A stretch of DNA of 64,000 bases. It comes from Chitinophaga eiseniae. Its GTDB lineage: Bacteria > Bacteroidota > Bacteroidia > Chitinophagales > Chitinophagaceae. Positions 1-9,818 of this stretch are shown here, piece after piece. The notes under the pieces were generated by a model that worked only from the letters and a program-made list of their open reading frames with translations, searched no databases and was not told where the DNA came from. The stretch is taken from contig NZ_JABAHZ010000002.1 in the NCBI RefSeq assembly GCF_012641265.1, forward strand, positions 1,240,001 to 1,304,000, in the 5' to 3' direction. A program made the translations under genes and the position numbers. How positions within the stretch are numbered: position 1 is the stretch's first letter; the number at the start of each line of letters is the position of its first letter.

Positions 1-815
1 AAACGGCCCGGGCGATTGATCCAGGACTGGTATCCGCCGTACACGCCGGAGCGGCCGGTAGGATTGAATTCCGCGTCTTTCACGTGGAATGCCTTGATTT
101 TTTCGTGGTAGATATCAATATATTCCAGGTAGTTGAGGCATTGCAGCAACAGGTGACTCGGATCGTACAACAGGTTAGCCCGGGTATGATTGCCGGTAGC
201 TTCCAGGAAACGTTCAAAAGTAACTCCGTCGTGCAGGTCTTCTCCCGGGTGAATTTCATAGCAAACATCTACGCCGTTGGCATCAAATTCATTCAGGATG
301 GGTAACCAGCGGTTGGCCAGTTCAGCAAAAGCTGTTTCCACCAGTCCCGCCGGGCGTTGTGGCCAGGGGTACATAGCAGGGGCCCACAACAGCGCGCCGC
401 TGAAAGTGGCGTGTGCATTAAGTCCCAGGTTGCGGCTGGCTTTTGCAGCATATTTCAGCTGGTTCACCGCCCACTCCGTACGTGCTTGTAGGTTACCCCG
501 GCATTCGGCAGGGGCAAAGCCATCAAACATTTCAGAGAAAGCAGGATTTACGGCTACCAGTTGTCCCTGCAGGTGCGTGCTCAGTTCTGTGATTTCCAGT
601 CCTGCTGCATTCACGATGCCCTTGATTTCATCTGCGTAGGTTTTGCTCTCCGCTGCCTTTTGCAGGTCAATCAGGCGTGTTTCCCAGGTAGGGATCTGTA
701 CGCCTTTAAAACCAAGAGCAGCGGCCCATTCACAGATCGATTTCAGATTATTGAAAGGCGCTTCATCTCCCATGAATTGCGCGAGGAAAATACCAGGTCC
801 TTTAATCGTTTTCAT
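1..815 (-). CDS. Sugar phosphate isomerase/epimerase (xylose isomerase-like TIM barrel), C-terminus outside window
   Basis: The minus frame is open from an ATG at 815 to the left window edge, so at least 271 residues are present and the C-terminus is missing. The translation starts MKTIKGPGIFLAQFMGDEAP and has the features of the AP-endonuclease-2/xylose-isomerase-like barrel: a CEWAAALGFKGVQIPTW strand-helix near the N-terminus, a metal-type acidic segment VCYEIHPGEDLHDG, the LLYDPSHLLLQ strand, and KIKAFHVKDAEF. These enzymes isomerise or epimerise sugars, keto-sugars or inositols in the cytosol. It lies 22 bp downstream of a Gfo/Idh/MocA oxidoreductase on the same strand, which fits joint catabolism of a sugar or polyol. 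The substrate cannot be read from sequence. Confidence 0.85.
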   Translation of the reverse strand, partial: MKTIKGPGIFLAQFMGDEAPFNNLKSICEWAAALGFKGVQIPTWETRLIDLQKAAESKTYADEIKGIVNAAGLEITELSTHLQGQLVAVNPAFSEMFDGFAPAECRGNLQARTEWAVNQLKYAAKASRNLGLNAHATFSGALLWAPAMYPWPQRPAGLVETAFAELANRWLPILNEFDANGVDVCYEIHPGEDLHDGVTFERFLEATGNHTRANLLYDPSHLLLQCLNYLEYIDIYHEKIKAFHVKDAEFNPTGRSGVYGGYQSWINRPGR

Positions 816-837
816 ACGCTCGTTCTAATGGTGAATA

Positions 838-2001
838 CTATATCTCGAAATTAGTCCATTTAGCATCGCTCTGGGAAGAACGTACTACATTATCGATGAA
901 TGCCATACCACGTACGCCTTCTTCAGTGCCCGGGAAGTCCAGGGATTCGGGAGAAGGTTGTACGCCGTCGATTTTGGCAGATAAGGTTTGGGCAAAGTTG
1001 CGATACAGGTTACCAAATGCTTCGAGGTATCCTTCGGGGTGACCGCCAGGAGTACGGGTGTTGTGGGTCATGTAGCTCGACTGGAAAGTATATCCGCCGC
1101 CTGCGCGGTAGATTTCAGTGGGCTTGTCCAGCCATTTTACCAGGAGGGTATTAGGCTCGTGTTGCGCCCATTCGAGGCCGCCTTTTTCGCCATATACGCG
1201 GATTTTCAGCGCATTTTCTTCACCGGCAGCTACCTGGGAGGCCATCAGTACGCCCGCAGCACCGTTGTCGAAGCGCAGCAATACGGCGCCATCGTCATCC
1301 AGTGCGCGGCCAGGCACGAGTATATTCAGGTCGGCACAGAGTTTTTCGATCTTCGCGCCGCTGATATATTCTGCCAGGTTAGCAGCATGGGTGCCAATAT
1401 CGCCCATACATCCGCTTTTACCGGATTTTGTTGGATCTGTTCTCCAGGCTGCCTGTGCATTTCCTTCTCTCTCACTCAGTTTGCTGAGCCAGCCCTGTGG
1501 ATATTCTACCCATACTTTGCGGATTTTGCCCAGGGCACCATCTTTCACCATTTGCCTGGCTTGCTTTACCATGGGGTATCCGGTGTAGGTATGTGTCAGT
1601 AAAAGTGTTAAGCCGGTGGCTTCTACTTTCGCTTTTAATTGTTTGGCTTCTTCCAGGGAAAACGTAATCGGTTTTTCAATCACTACGTTAAAGCCCAGGT
1701 CCAGCGCCATCATGGCAGGTTCGAAGTGGGCAAAGTTCGGCGTAACGATGGTCACGAAGTCCATACGTTTATCTGCCGGCATAGCCGCTTCTTTGGTTAA
1801 CATGGTTTTAAAATCGAGGTAAGTACGTTCCGGGTCGAGGAACAGCATTTTACCTGATTCTACGGCAATTTCATTATTGATGCTGAGGGCGCCTGCCACC
1901 AACTCTATCAATCCATCCATATTGGCAGCAATCCGGTGGATAGCGCCAATGAAGGCGTCTTTACCGCCTCCGATCATTCCCATTCTTAGTTTCCGTGTCA
2001 T
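838..2001 (-). CDS. Gfo/Idh/MocA family oxidoreductase
   Basis: This is a 387-residue NAD(P)-dependent sugar or inositol dehydrogenase-like protein. The N-terminal Rossmann segment is GMIGGGKDAFIGAIHR (about residues 8-23). It is followed by the family TIVTPNFAH and the EKPI motif (about 109-112), whose lysine is catalytic in the family. The C-terminal half is the alpha/beta substrate domain, with GDIGTHAANLAEY carrying the expected metal/substrate histidine. No signal peptide is visible, so it is cytosolic. It sits between an MFS transporter gene (22 bp upstream) and an isomerase gene (22 bp downstream) on the minus strand, so the three are probably one transcript. The oxidised substrate is unknown. 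Confidence 0.9.
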   Translation of the reverse strand: MTRKLRMGMIGGGKDAFIGAIHRIAANMDGLIELVAGALSINNEIAVESGKMLFLDPERTYLDFKTMLTKEAAMPADKRMDFVTIVTPNFAHFEPAMMALDLGFNVVIEKPITFSLEEAKQLKAKVEATGLTLLLTHTYTGYPMVKQARQMVKDGALGKIRKVWVEYPQGWLSKLSEREGNAQAAWRTDPTKSGKSGCMGDIGTHAANLAEYISGAKIEKLCADLNILVPGRALDDDGAVLLRFDNGAAGVLMASQVAAGEENALKIRVYGEKGGLEWAQHEPNTLLVKWLDKPTEIYRAGGGYTFQSSYMTHNTRTPGGHPEGYLEAFGNLYRNFAQTLSAKIDGVQPSPESLDFPGTEEGVRGMAFIDNVVRSSQSDAKWTNFEI

Positions 2002-2023
2002 ATTTACAATGCTCTTTTAGAGG

Positions 2024-3298
2024 TTATACTATTTGAATCTGTGCTTTTTTGCGGCTGCGCATATAAAAGAAGAGCCCGGCAAATGCTACAATCAACATCA
2101 CTGGTATTATCAGGGTAGCGTTAATAATTTCGGGGCCGGCTACAGCAGTCGCCTGGCTGAAGGCGGTAGCTTCAGGAGAGCCGGGTGCTGCAGAGCGGTA
2201 AGCATCCAGCGAAGCGCCGGCAGGCAATTGTTTGGTAATGATGGTATCGTAGAAACCGCCCATGAAGTACATGTACACGGATACGGCAAACATACCGGCG
2301 CCGCCCATCAGGTTCATGCCCAATGCACCGGATTCCGGGATATTTTCAGATACGAAGCCCAGCATGGTAGGCCAGAAATAAGTTACGCCCATACCAAAGA
2401 TAAAGGCCGCCACAAATACCATACTGCCGGATACATGCGACAACAGGTATAAACCAATAGCGGATAAAATGGCAGATATCAGCAATACGCCGGTAGGAGA
2501 AATTTTATGTACTACTGGTCCGGCGATACCGCGGCCCAGTGTTTGGGTACCCGCTGTTAATGCCAGGATCAGGATAGAATTTTCAGTAACATTCTTCAGC
2601 AATACTTCAATCCACTGACCGGTAAAGAGTTCCGTGATAGCGGTGCCAAACATCAGGATAAACATGACGATGAACAGGGGGCTTAACACAGATTTGTACA
2701 TCTGTGCAGAAGATACGCCGGAAGCCACTCTTTCCGTTACCGGGAAATCGAGTTGCATAAAAAGATAACCATAGATCAGGGTAGGAATAATCATGGTAGC
2801 TACCTGTAGCTGCCAGCTAAGTCCGAGTTTAGACAACAGGAATACCAGCAGCGTACCTACTACGATACCGCCGGGAAACCAGAGGTGGAAGTGATTGAGC
2901 TTGGTGGTTTTGTTGTCGGGGAAGATAGTGGCTACCAGTGGGTTACAGGCTGCTTCTACTGTACCGTTGGCCATCCCGATAAACAGGGTGGAAATAAACA
3001 GGGACCAGAATCCACTGGCAAATACGGTGAGGATAATACCTGTGAGATGGAGTACGAAAGCTGCAAGAAGCAGGCGTTTCATACCTATTGCATCTACAAT
3101 GAAGCCTCCTATTACCACTGCCAGCGGGAATCCCCAGAAAGCAGTTCCGGCAATAATGCTCAATTCTTTTGTATCCAGGTGAAATTCGACGCCCAGGCGG
3201 CTTAAGATGCCGGCGCGAATACCAAAGGATAACGATGTTACCAGCAGGGCCATACAGCTGGCTACAAACAGTTTTTGTGGCTGAATTCCATTTGCCAT
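2024..3298 (-). CDS. MFS transporter, sugar/nucleoside-type
   Basis: This 424-residue protein has about twelve hydrophobic segments and no signal peptide. The loop after TM2 reads GGFIVDAIGMKRLL, the MFS motif-A position. The segment NGTVEAACNPLVATIFPDNK and the HLWFPGGIVVG helix resemble sugar:proton symporters of the FucP/nucleoside branch. It is the first gene of the minus-strand trio with the oxidoreductase and isomerase and probably imports their substrate. The C-terminus is basic (YMRSRKKAQIQIV). The substrate is unassigned. Confidence 0.85.
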   Translation of the reverse strand: MANGIQPQKLFVASCMALLVTSLSFGIRAGILSRLGVEFHLDTKELSIIAGTAFWGFPLAVVIGGFIVDAIGMKRLLLAAFVLHLTGIILTVFASGFWSLFISTLFIGMANGTVEAACNPLVATIFPDNKTTKLNHFHLWFPGGIVVGTLLVFLLSKLGLSWQLQVATMIIPTLIYGYLFMQLDFPVTERVASGVSSAQMYKSVLSPLFIVMFILMFGTAITELFTGQWIEVLLKNVTENSILILALTAGTQTLGRGIAGPVVHKISPTGVLLISAILSAIGLYLLSHVSGSMVFVAAFIFGMGVTYFWPTMLGFVSENIPESGALGMNLMGGAGMFAVSVYMYFMGGFYDTIITKQLPAGASLDAYRSAAPGSPEATAFSQATAVAGPEIINATLIIPVMLIVAFAGLFFYMRSRKKAQIQIV

Positions 3299-3972
3299 AA
3301 ACGTGGACTTTTAAGTAAAACTTGAAAACCTATATTAAACCTTTAAATTTATAAAAAGTATTTTCATATTTCCATCTTTTTGTATGGACGAATGGCATTT
3401 TTCCTGAAAATTTTCATTTTCGGGGGGAATGTCCCGTGGTATAAGGGGCTCTCCCGATTTTATTATGGTCCCTGCGGTAATAATTCAGGATAAGCGGTTG
3501 GGGGCAGCACCACCATTGGCCAGTTATTTTACCCGAATTCAAAAGAGAAAGTATAATATATAATATAATTATATGCGGGTTTAGGGAGATAGGAACCTTG
3601 TTGCCTGCTTCTTCGCCGCAGGTGTTATACCATGCCGCAGAACATCCACAGCGGCCTGTTAGCAGCAAATACTATCAATATGTTAATTGATAGCGGGAAA
3701 AGCAAAATCCCTTCAAAATCCCCGCTAAATCACCGAATTTATTCCTACTTTTACAGGCCTTGCCGGGCAGCTGTAAAACTGACACCTTGACAGTTGGCCT
3801 TTGCAAGCACAATATTTGAGTAACCTGGATGCCGTCTATCCAAACTGACTAAGCCCGCCGCCTTAGCGCCACAGGCTGACAAAGCAGGAAGTTATCAACT
3901 GATTATATACTCAGCCTGGATGGGAGTAGGTTACCATAAATAGAAATCGTAATTCGTAATTAAACGTTTAAC
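3299..3972. other. 674-bp intergenic region between divergent genes
   Basis: The gap separates the minus-strand transporter operon from secA. I see no convincing gene; an 84-codon minus frame at 3414-3668 is rejected below. Visible structure is limited to a 7-bp inverted repeat TATCAAT/ATTGATA near 3674-3693, a TAGCGGG/CCCGCTA pair around 3690-3730, and an AT-rich stretch at 3550-3572. The right end should hold the secA promoter and leader. Confidence 0.6.
3787..3818 (+). promoter_or_regulatory. Candidate secA promoter
   Basis: A TTG at 3787-3789, a 21-bp spacer and AATATTTG at 3811-3818 match the Bacteroidota pattern TTG-N17..23-TAnnTTTG except for the first base of the -7 box. It would give a leader of about 145 nt before secA. 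The assignment is by pattern only. Confidence 0.3.
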
Positions 3973-6900
3973 ATGTTAGGTTTTTTATCAAAGCTATTTG
4001 GAGGGAATAAATCAGAAAGGGATATCAAATCCATCTCTCCGGTGGTGCAGCAGATTAATGAGGAGTACGAAAAACTGCAATCCCTGCCTATTGATGAGCT
4101 GCGCCGCAAAACGCAGGACTTCCGGGAGCGTATCGCCAAACACCTGGCCTCTATTGATAAAGAAATAGCGGAGAAACAAGAGAACGCCGATACCACCGAA
4201 GACGTAACAGAAAAAGATACCGTATACCAGGAGATAGATATTCTGAAAAAAGACCGCGATAAACAACTGGAAGTAGTGTTGAAAGAACTGCTGCCCGAAG
4301 CTTTCGCCGTTGTAAAAGAAACAGCCCGCCGCTTTACCAACAATCCAACGCAAACCGTTATTGCCACAGATCTGGACCGTCATCTTGCCGTAAAAGGTGA
4401 CTATGTAACCATAGAAGGAGACAAAGCAATCTGGAAAAATAGCTGGAATGCCGCCGGCAACATCGTTACCTGGAACATGGTACACTATGATGTACAGCTG
4501 ATAGGTGGTACTGTATTGCACCAGGGTAAGATTGCTGAAATGGCAACGGGTGAAGGTAAAACGCTGGTGTCTACCCTGCCTGCCTACCTCAACGCATTGG
4601 CCGGACAAGGGGTGCACATTGTAACCGTGAATGATTACTTGGCACGTCGTGACTCTGAATGGAACGGCCCCCTGTTTGAATTCCTCGGTATTACCGTAGA
4701 CTGTATCGATAAACACCAACCCAATACACCGGATCGTCGCAATGCCTACCTGGCAGATATTACTTATGGTACCAACAACGAATTCGGCTTCGACTACCTG
4801 CGCGACAACATGGTACACAGCCCGGATGAAATGGTACAGCGTAAACATCACTATGCCATGGTGGATGAGGTGGATAGTGTATTGGTGGATGATGCCCGTA
4901 CCCCGCTGATCATTTCCGGTCCTATCCCACGTGGAGAAGAACAGGAATTCCATGCACTGAAACCACGTATCGAATACCTGGTAGAAATGCAGAAAAAGTC
5001 GGCGAACCAATACCTGCAGGAAGCTAAAAAACTGATTGCAGAAGGTAAAGATGACCCTAAAACCGGTGGTCTGGCCCTGATGCGCGCCTGGAGAGGCTTG
5101 CCAAAGAGCAGCGCCCTGATTAAATATCTCTCTGAAGCAGGTAACCGCGTATTACTGCAAAAGGCGGAAAACTATTACCTGGCCGACCAGCAACGCGAAA
5201 TGCCAAAGGTAGATGAAGGCCTGTTCTTCGTGATCGACGAAAAACAAAACAGCGTAGACCTTACCGATAAAGGTATTCACCTGATCACACAAGGCGGAGA
5301 AGATGCCAACTTCTTTATCCTGCCAGATGTAGGATCAGAACTGGCAGAAATTGAAAAGCTGTCAATAGCAGCGGAAGAAAAACTGCAGCGGAAAGATATG
5401 TTGCTGCAGGACTTTGCCGCTAAATCAGATCGTATCCACTCCGTACAGCAATTGCTGAAAGCGTATACCCTGTTCGATAAGGACGTTGAATACGTAGTAC
5501 TGGACGGTAAAGTAAAGATCGTAGATGAGCAAACCGGTCGTATCCTCGATGGACGCCGCTACTCCGATGGTTTGCACCAGGCGATTGAAGCCAAGGAAAA
5601 TGTGAAAGTGGAAGCAGCTACCCAAACATTTGCTACCATCACTTTACAGAACTTCTTCCGTATGTACCACAAGCTGGCCGGTATGACCGGTACCGCTTCT
5701 ACAGAGGCTGGTGAGCTCTGGGAAATCTACAAACTGGATGTGGTTACCATTCCTACTAACCTCCCTATCTCCCGTATAGATGCGGAAGACCTGGTATATA
5801 AAACCAAGAGAGATAAGTATAAAGCGGTAATTGATGAAATTAAGCAATTACAGGCCAAAGGACGCCCGGTACTGGTAGGTACTACCTCCGTAGAGGTGTC
5901 GGAGTTACTGAGCAAGATGCTGACTTTCGATAAGGTACCGCACAACGTATTGAACGCTAAACAACACGCCCGTGAAGCACAGATCGTAGCAGAAGCAGGT
6001 TTACCGGGAGCGGTAACCATTGCTACCAACATGGCGGGTCGTGGTACGGATATCAAGCTCGGACCTGGCGTAAAAGAAGCCGGTGGTCTGGCTATCATCG
6101 GTACAGAAAGACACGAAAGCCGTCGTGTAGACAGGCAGCTGCGTGGTCGTGCCGGTCGTCAGGGCGATCCTGGAACTTCCCAGTTCTTCGTATCCCTGGA
6201 AGATGACCTGATGCGTATGTTCGGTTCAGAACGTATTGCCGGCCTGATGGACCGTATGGGTTATAAAGAAGGAGAAGTAATCCAGCACAGCATGATTACC
6301 CGCTCCATCGAAAGAGCACAGAAGAAAGTAGAAGAAAATAACTTCGGTATCCGTAAACGCCTGCTGGAATACGATGACGTAATGAACAAGCAGCGTACTG
6401 TGATTTACGCAAAACGTAACCACGCCCTGTTTGGTGAGCGCCTGGCTATTGATATCGATAATGCATTCTACGATGTGGCTGAAAGCATGGTCACCACGCA
6501 CAAAGGCAGCGGCGACTATGAAGCTTTCAAAATGGATGCCATCATGAACTTCTCTATCGATACCGCTATCACCGCTGAAGAGCTGAACAGAACAGATGTG
6601 CCTACCCTGGCCAACAAGCTGTATCACGAAGGAAAAGGCAATTACCAGCGTAAAGTAAATGAGCTGGTAGCGAATACCTTCCCGCTGATTGAGCGTATTC
6701 ACACGGAACAGGGCCACCAGATCGAAAATATCTCTATTCCATTTACCGATGGTAAGAAAGGTATTAACGTAATGGCTAACCTGCAGAAAGTGGTAGAAAC
6801 CAAAGGTCATGAAACCATGAATGCGCTGGAACGCAGCATTACACTGGCCCTGATCGATGAATCCTGGAAAGAGCACCTGCGCGCAATGGACGACCTGAAA

Positions 6901-7293
6901 CAGTCTGTACAAAGCGCCGTATACGAACAAAAAGATCCATTACTGATCTATAAATTCGAAGCCTTTAACCTGTTTAAGGAAATGGATGGCGAAACCAGCC
7001 GCGATATCGTATCCTTCCTGTGTAAATGTGGTATTCATGGTGGTAACCAGGCCCAGGAAGCCGCGGAAATCCGTGAAGCACATGAAGAAAGAACGGATAT
7101 GAGCCGTATGCGGGCTTCCCACGAAGACCTGGTAGACAATAATGGCCACCAGGGCGCTGCTCCGGATTACCAGGTAGCTGAAGAGGTAAAATCTGAACCT
7201 ATTCGTCACCAGGGACCACAAATTGGCCGTAATGACCTCTGCCCTTGTGGTAGCGGCAAGAAATACAAGCAATGCCATGGTAAGAACGCATAA
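3973..7293 (+). CDS. secA: Preprotein translocase ATPase SecA
   Basis: SecA drives post-translational export through SecYEG at the inner membrane by ATP hydrolysis. All core motifs are present in 1106 residues: Walker A MATGEGKT (about residue 190), the Walker B/DEAD region [15 protein letters not shown] (about 296-310), the preprotein cross-linking domain, the second ATPase motifs [11 protein letters not shown] (about 685) and [13 protein letters not shown] (about 722), and a C-terminal zinc/SecB-binding motif [15 protein letters not shown] (about 1089-1103). It is about 200 residues longer than E. coli SecA, as is usual in Bacteroidota, because of inserted segments in the first half. A strong hairpin terminator follows the gene, so it is probably transcribed alone. 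Confidence 0.98.
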   Translation: MLGFLSKLFGGNKSERDIKSISPVVQQINEEYEKLQSLPIDELRRKTQDFRERIAKHLASIDKEIAEKQENADTTEDVTEKDTVYQEIDILKKDRDKQLEVVLKELLPEAFAVVKETARRFTNNPTQTVIATDLDRHLAVKGDYVTIEGDKAIWKNSWNAAGNIVTWNMVHYDVQLIGGTVLHQGKIAEMATGEGKTLVSTLPAYLNALAGQGVHIVTVNDYLARRDSEWNGPLFEFLGITVDCIDKHQPNTPDRRNAYLADITYGTNNEFGFDYLRDNMVHSPDEMVQRKHHYAMVDEVDSVLVDDARTPLIISGPIPRGEEQEFHALKPRIEYLVEMQKKSANQYLQEAKKLIAEGKDDPKTGGLALMRAWRGLPKSSALIKYLSEAGNRVLLQKAENYYLADQQREMPKVDEGLFFVIDEKQNSVDLTDKGIHLITQGGEDANFFILPDVGSELAEIEKLSIAAEEKLQRKDMLLQDFAAKSDRIHSVQQLLKAYTLFDKDVEYVVLDGKVKIVDEQTGRILDGRRYSDGLHQAIEAKENVKVEAATQTFATITLQNFFRMYHKLAGMTGTASTEAGELWEIYKLDVVTIPTNLPISRIDAEDLVYKTKRDKYKAVIDEIKQLQAKGRPVLVGTTSVEVSELLSKMLTFDKVPHNVLNAKQHAREAQIVAEAGLPGAVTIATNMAGRGTDIKLGPGVKEAGGLAIIGTERHESRRVDRQLRGRAGRQGDPGTSQFFVSLEDDLMRMFGSERIAGLMDRMGYKEGEVIQHSMITRSIERAQKKVEENNFGIRKRLLEYDDVMNKQRTVIYAKRNHALFGERLAIDIDNAFYDVAESMVTTHKGSGDYEAFKMDAIMNFSIDTAITAEELNRTDVPTLANKLYHEGKGNYQRKVNELVANTFPLIERIHTEQGHQIENISIPFTDGKKGINVMANLQKVVETKGHETMNALERSITLALIDESWKEHLRAMDDLKQSVQSAVYEQKDPLLIYKFEAFNLFKEMDGETSRDIVSFLCKCGIHGGNQAQEAAEIREAHEERTDMSRMRASHEDLVDNNGHQGAAPDYQVAEEVKSEPIRHQGPQIGRNDLCPCGSGKKYKQCHGKNA

Positions 7294-7321
7294 GTAGTTA
7301 TACCGCTATAACGAATATCAG

Positions 7322-7350
7322 AACGGATTACGGCAACGTAATCCGTTTTG
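7322..7350 (+). terminator. Rho-independent terminator after secA
   Basis: A perfect 11-bp stem (AACGGATTACG / CGTAATCCGTT, 7322-7332 and 7337-7347) closes a GCAA tetraloop and is followed by a short T run. It lies 29 bp after the secA stop codon. Confidence 0.85.
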
Positions 7351-7384
7351 CATTAATTTCGCCCTGTAATCAGTAAATGTATTT

Positions 7385-8044
7385 ATGGAGATTAACCGCT
7401 ATATAGACCATACCGTATTGAAACCCACCACCACGCTGGAGGATATCAAAAAGTTGTGCATGGAATGCGTGGAATATGATTTTGCAGCCGCCTGTGTACC
7501 ACCACTGTACGTGAAACTGGCCAAAACATTCCTGGGATCTACCAATACCAAAGTTGCTACCGTCATCGGTTTCCCATTCGGCTATTCGGCCATTGAAGCC
7601 AAAGTAGCGGAAACGGTGCTGGCCATTGTAGATGGCGCCGATGAACTGGACCTGGTGATCAATATCTCCGCTATTAAAAATAATGACTGGGAATTCCTCG
7701 AAAAGGAAATTGCCAATATCATGTATATCATCCGGGAAAAGAAGAAGGTGATTAAAGTAATTATTGAAAGTGGCATATTATTAGAAGAGGAGATCGTGAA
7801 ATGTTGCCAGCTTTACAGTAAATACGGCGTAGATTTCATGAAAACCTCCACTGGCTATGCTGAAAAGGGTGCTACTGTGGACGCGGTAAAACTAATGAGA
7901 GCAAATTTACCGGCCAACATACAAATAAAAGCTTCCGGCGGTATTCGTACCTTTGCTTTTGCAAAGGAGTTGGTGGAAGCCGGTGCTACCCGCATTGGCG
8001 CCAGTGCCAGTGTAAGTATCATGAAGGAGAGCAAAGAACAGTAA
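7385..8044 (+). CDS. deoC: Deoxyribose-phosphate aldolase
   Basis: DeoC cleaves 2-deoxyribose-5-phosphate to glyceraldehyde-3-phosphate and acetaldehyde in deoxynucleoside catabolism. The 219-residue length is normal for the family. Catalytic elements are visible: DELDLVIN (about 84-91, proton-relay Asp), the Schiff-base lysine in FMKTSTGYAEKG (about residue 152), and the second lysine in IKASGGIR (about 181-188). It starts 35 bp after the secA terminator and is followed 29 bp later by a SPOR-domain gene on the same strand, so it may head a three-gene transcript ending at the terminator near 9692. Confidence 0.95.
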   Translation: MEINRYIDHTVLKPTTTLEDIKKLCMECVEYDFAAACVPPLYVKLAKTFLGSTNTKVATVIGFPFGYSAIEAKVAETVLAIVDGADELDLVINISAIKNNDWEFLEKEIANIMYIIREKKKVIKVIIESGILLEEEIVKCCQLYSKYGVDFMKTSTGYAEKGATVDAVKLMRANLPANIQIKASGGIRTFAFAKELVEAGATRIGASASVSIMKESKEQ

Positions 8045-8073
8045 TTATTCATTCGTTAATTATACCTTATTTC

Positions 8074-8514
8074 ATGCAAAAGTTATTCATCCTGGTCTGC
8101 TGTCTGTTAGGAAGTAGTTGGGCAATGGCCCAGGACAACAGCGTGGCCATTAACAGTGGCGTAAGAGTGGTAAAAGATAGCCGGCTGGATGTGCTGATTA
8201 AAAAGCAGATCTATATCAATACCCTGGCTATCCGCAACCAATCTGGTTTCCGGGTTCAGGTAATTTCCACCAACAAGCGTGGCGATGCCAATGAAGCCAA
8301 GGCGAAAGTGATGCAGCTTTTCTCCGACTATCGTACCTATCTTGATTATCAGGCTCCCTATTTTAAAGTGCGCGTAGGCGATTTCAAAACCCGTGAAGAG
8401 GCCACCGAATTACGGGACAAATTATCCGACCTGTTTTCAGGCGGTGTATTTGTAGTACCTGCCATTATTAACGTGACACTGGATAAAGAACTATCGAATG
8501 AAGAATCGAATTAA
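8074..8514 (+). CDS. Secreted SPOR-domain protein
   Basis: This 146-residue protein has a signal peptide (MQKLFILVCCLLGSSWAMAQ, cleavage near residue 20). Residues about 55-140 form a SPOR-like repeat: SGFRVQVISTNKRGDANEAK, then APYFKVRVGDFKTREEA and FVVPAIINV. SPOR domains bind denuded peptidoglycan glycans, so an envelope or division role is the family expectation. The last 17 bp overlap the start of the M20 amidohydrolase gene, which indicates translational coupling. The partner at the membrane cannot be named. Confidence 0.8.
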   Translation: MQKLFILVCCLLGSSWAMAQDNSVAINSGVRVVKDSRLDVLIKKQIYINTLAIRNQSGFRVQVISTNKRGDANEAKAKVMQLFSDYRTYLDYQAPYFKVRVGDFKTREEATELRDKLSDLFSGGVFVVPAIINVTLDKELSNEESN

Positions 8515-9673
8515 AGAGTTGGCGAAGGCATATGCGCCCGAGTTTACCGCTGTGAGGCGCCATCTGCATTCTCACCCCGAACTGTCTTTCCAGGAATTTA
8601 AGACCACTGTGTTTATCCAGGAACAGCTCACCGCCTTTGGCGTCCCTTTCCAGGCTGGTATTGCCGGAACGGGTATTATTGCGCTCATTGAAGGTAAAAA
8701 TCCCGCTTCCAAAGTGATTGCCCTGCGCGCCGATATCGATGCGCTGCCCATTACGGAAGCCAATGATGTATCCTATAAATCTACCAATCCAGGCGTCATG
8801 CATGCCTGCGGCCACGATGTACACACCTCCTGTGTGCTGGGCGCTACTAAGATACTGAATGAGTTAAAAGACCAGTTTGAAGGCACCATTAAAGTACTTT
8901 TTCAGCCGGGCGAAGAAAAACACCCCGGTGGCGCCAGTATTATGATTGAAGAAGGCGCGTTGGAAAACCCACGCCCCGACGCTATTTTGGGATTACATGT
9001 GCACCCTTCCCTGGAAGTGGGTAAACTGGGATTTCATGCCGGCAAATATATGGCCAGCGCCGATGAAATTTATATCACCATAAAAGGTAAAGGTGGTCAT
9101 GCGGCACAACCACATCTTACTGTAGATACCATCCTGGTGGCATCTCAGCTGGTGGTAAGCCTGCAACAGATTATCTCCCGTAATAACAATCCTTTTTCAC
9201 CCTCTGTATTATCTATCTGTGCCTTCAACGGCGGATTTACTACCAACGTAATTCCCAGCGAAGTAAAGCTGATGGGCACTTTCAGAGCTATGGATGAAAC
9301 CTGGCGGTTTAAAGCGCATGAGCTGATCCGCAAACAGGCCATCGGCATCGCTGAAGCGATGGGCGCTGAAATAGATATTGAAATATTGGTTGGGTATCCT
9401 ACTTTATATAACAATGAAGTAGTTACCAGCAAAGCCAGGGACTTTGCCACCGACTACCTGGGCAAAGAATTGGTGGGAGATACAGAAATCCGGATGGGCG
9501 CAGAAGATTTTGCGTTTTATTCGCAGGTAGTGCCGGCCTGCTTTTTCCGGCTGGGTACCGGCAATGTAGCCAGGGGTATTACTTCCGGCGTACACACGCC
9601 TACTTTTGATATAGATGAACAGGCGATTGAGGTAGGCATGGGCACCATGGCCTATTTAGCTACGCAGTTCTAA
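8498..9673 (+). CDS. M20 family metallo-amidohydrolase
   Basis: A 391-residue M20D-type peptidase/amidohydrolase (hippurate or IAA-amino-acid hydrolase-like). Metal ligands are visible as MHACGHDVHTS (about 101-111), FQPGEEKHPGG (about 134-144, catalytic Glu), LGLHVHP (about 163-170) and the C-terminal MGAEDFAFY (about 331-339). The dimerisation domain lies between about 180 and 290, with GKGGHAAQPH. No signal peptide is present, so cytosolic hydrolysis of N-acyl amino acids or small peptides is expected. It overlaps the SPOR gene by 17 bp and is closed by the hairpin at 9692. Confidence 0.92.
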   Translation: MKNRIKELAKAYAPEFTAVRRHLHSHPELSFQEFKTTVFIQEQLTAFGVPFQAGIAGTGIIALIEGKNPASKVIALRADIDALPITEANDVSYKSTNPGVMHACGHDVHTSCVLGATKILNELKDQFEGTIKVLFQPGEEKHPGGASIMIEEGALENPRPDAILGLHVHPSLEVGKLGFHAGKYMASADEIYITIKGKGGHAAQPHLTVDTILVASQLVVSLQQIISRNNNPFSPSVLSICAFNGGFTTNVIPSEVKLMGTFRAMDETWRFKAHELIRKQAIGIAEAMGAEIDIEILVGYPTLYNNEVVTSKARDFATDYLGKELVGDTEIRMGAEDFAFYSQVVPACFFRLGTGNVARGITSGVHTPTFDIDEQAIEVGMGTMAYLATQF

Positions 9674-9691
9674 CAATATGTTTATGATGAG

Positions 9692-9725
9692 AACGTCCCG
9701 GTAAATATCGGGACGTTTTTATTTT
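9692..9725 (+). terminator. Rho-independent terminator after M20 gene
   Basis: A 9-bp perfect stem AACGTCCCG/CGGGACGTT with an 8-nt loop is followed by a T-rich tail, 18 bp after the stop codon. Confidence 0.85.
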
Positions 9726-9796
9726 AAAGCCTGCAGAAAGTAGCTCCACACCGGCAATAATTTGTGCAACTGGCCAGGTATCGCTTTATTTGCAAA

Positions 9797-9814
9797 TAAT
9801 ACCAATTAGTATGT
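9797..9814 (+). promoter_or_regulatory. Operator upstream of tetR (autoregulation site)
   Basis: The 18-mer taataccaattagtatgt matches the perfect palindrome at 10425-10442 at 14 of 18 positions and has the same TTAGTATGTTTTT right half. It ends only 4 bp before the tetR start codon, so a bound repressor would block tetR itself. Confidence 0.6.
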
Positions 9815-9818
9815 TTTT

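Noticed and set aside
3414..3668. 84-codon minus-strand frame before secA
   Set aside because: Composition is not protein-like (Cys/Trp/Tyr-rich, no domain), and it lies in an AT-rich promoter region with no conserved neighbour.
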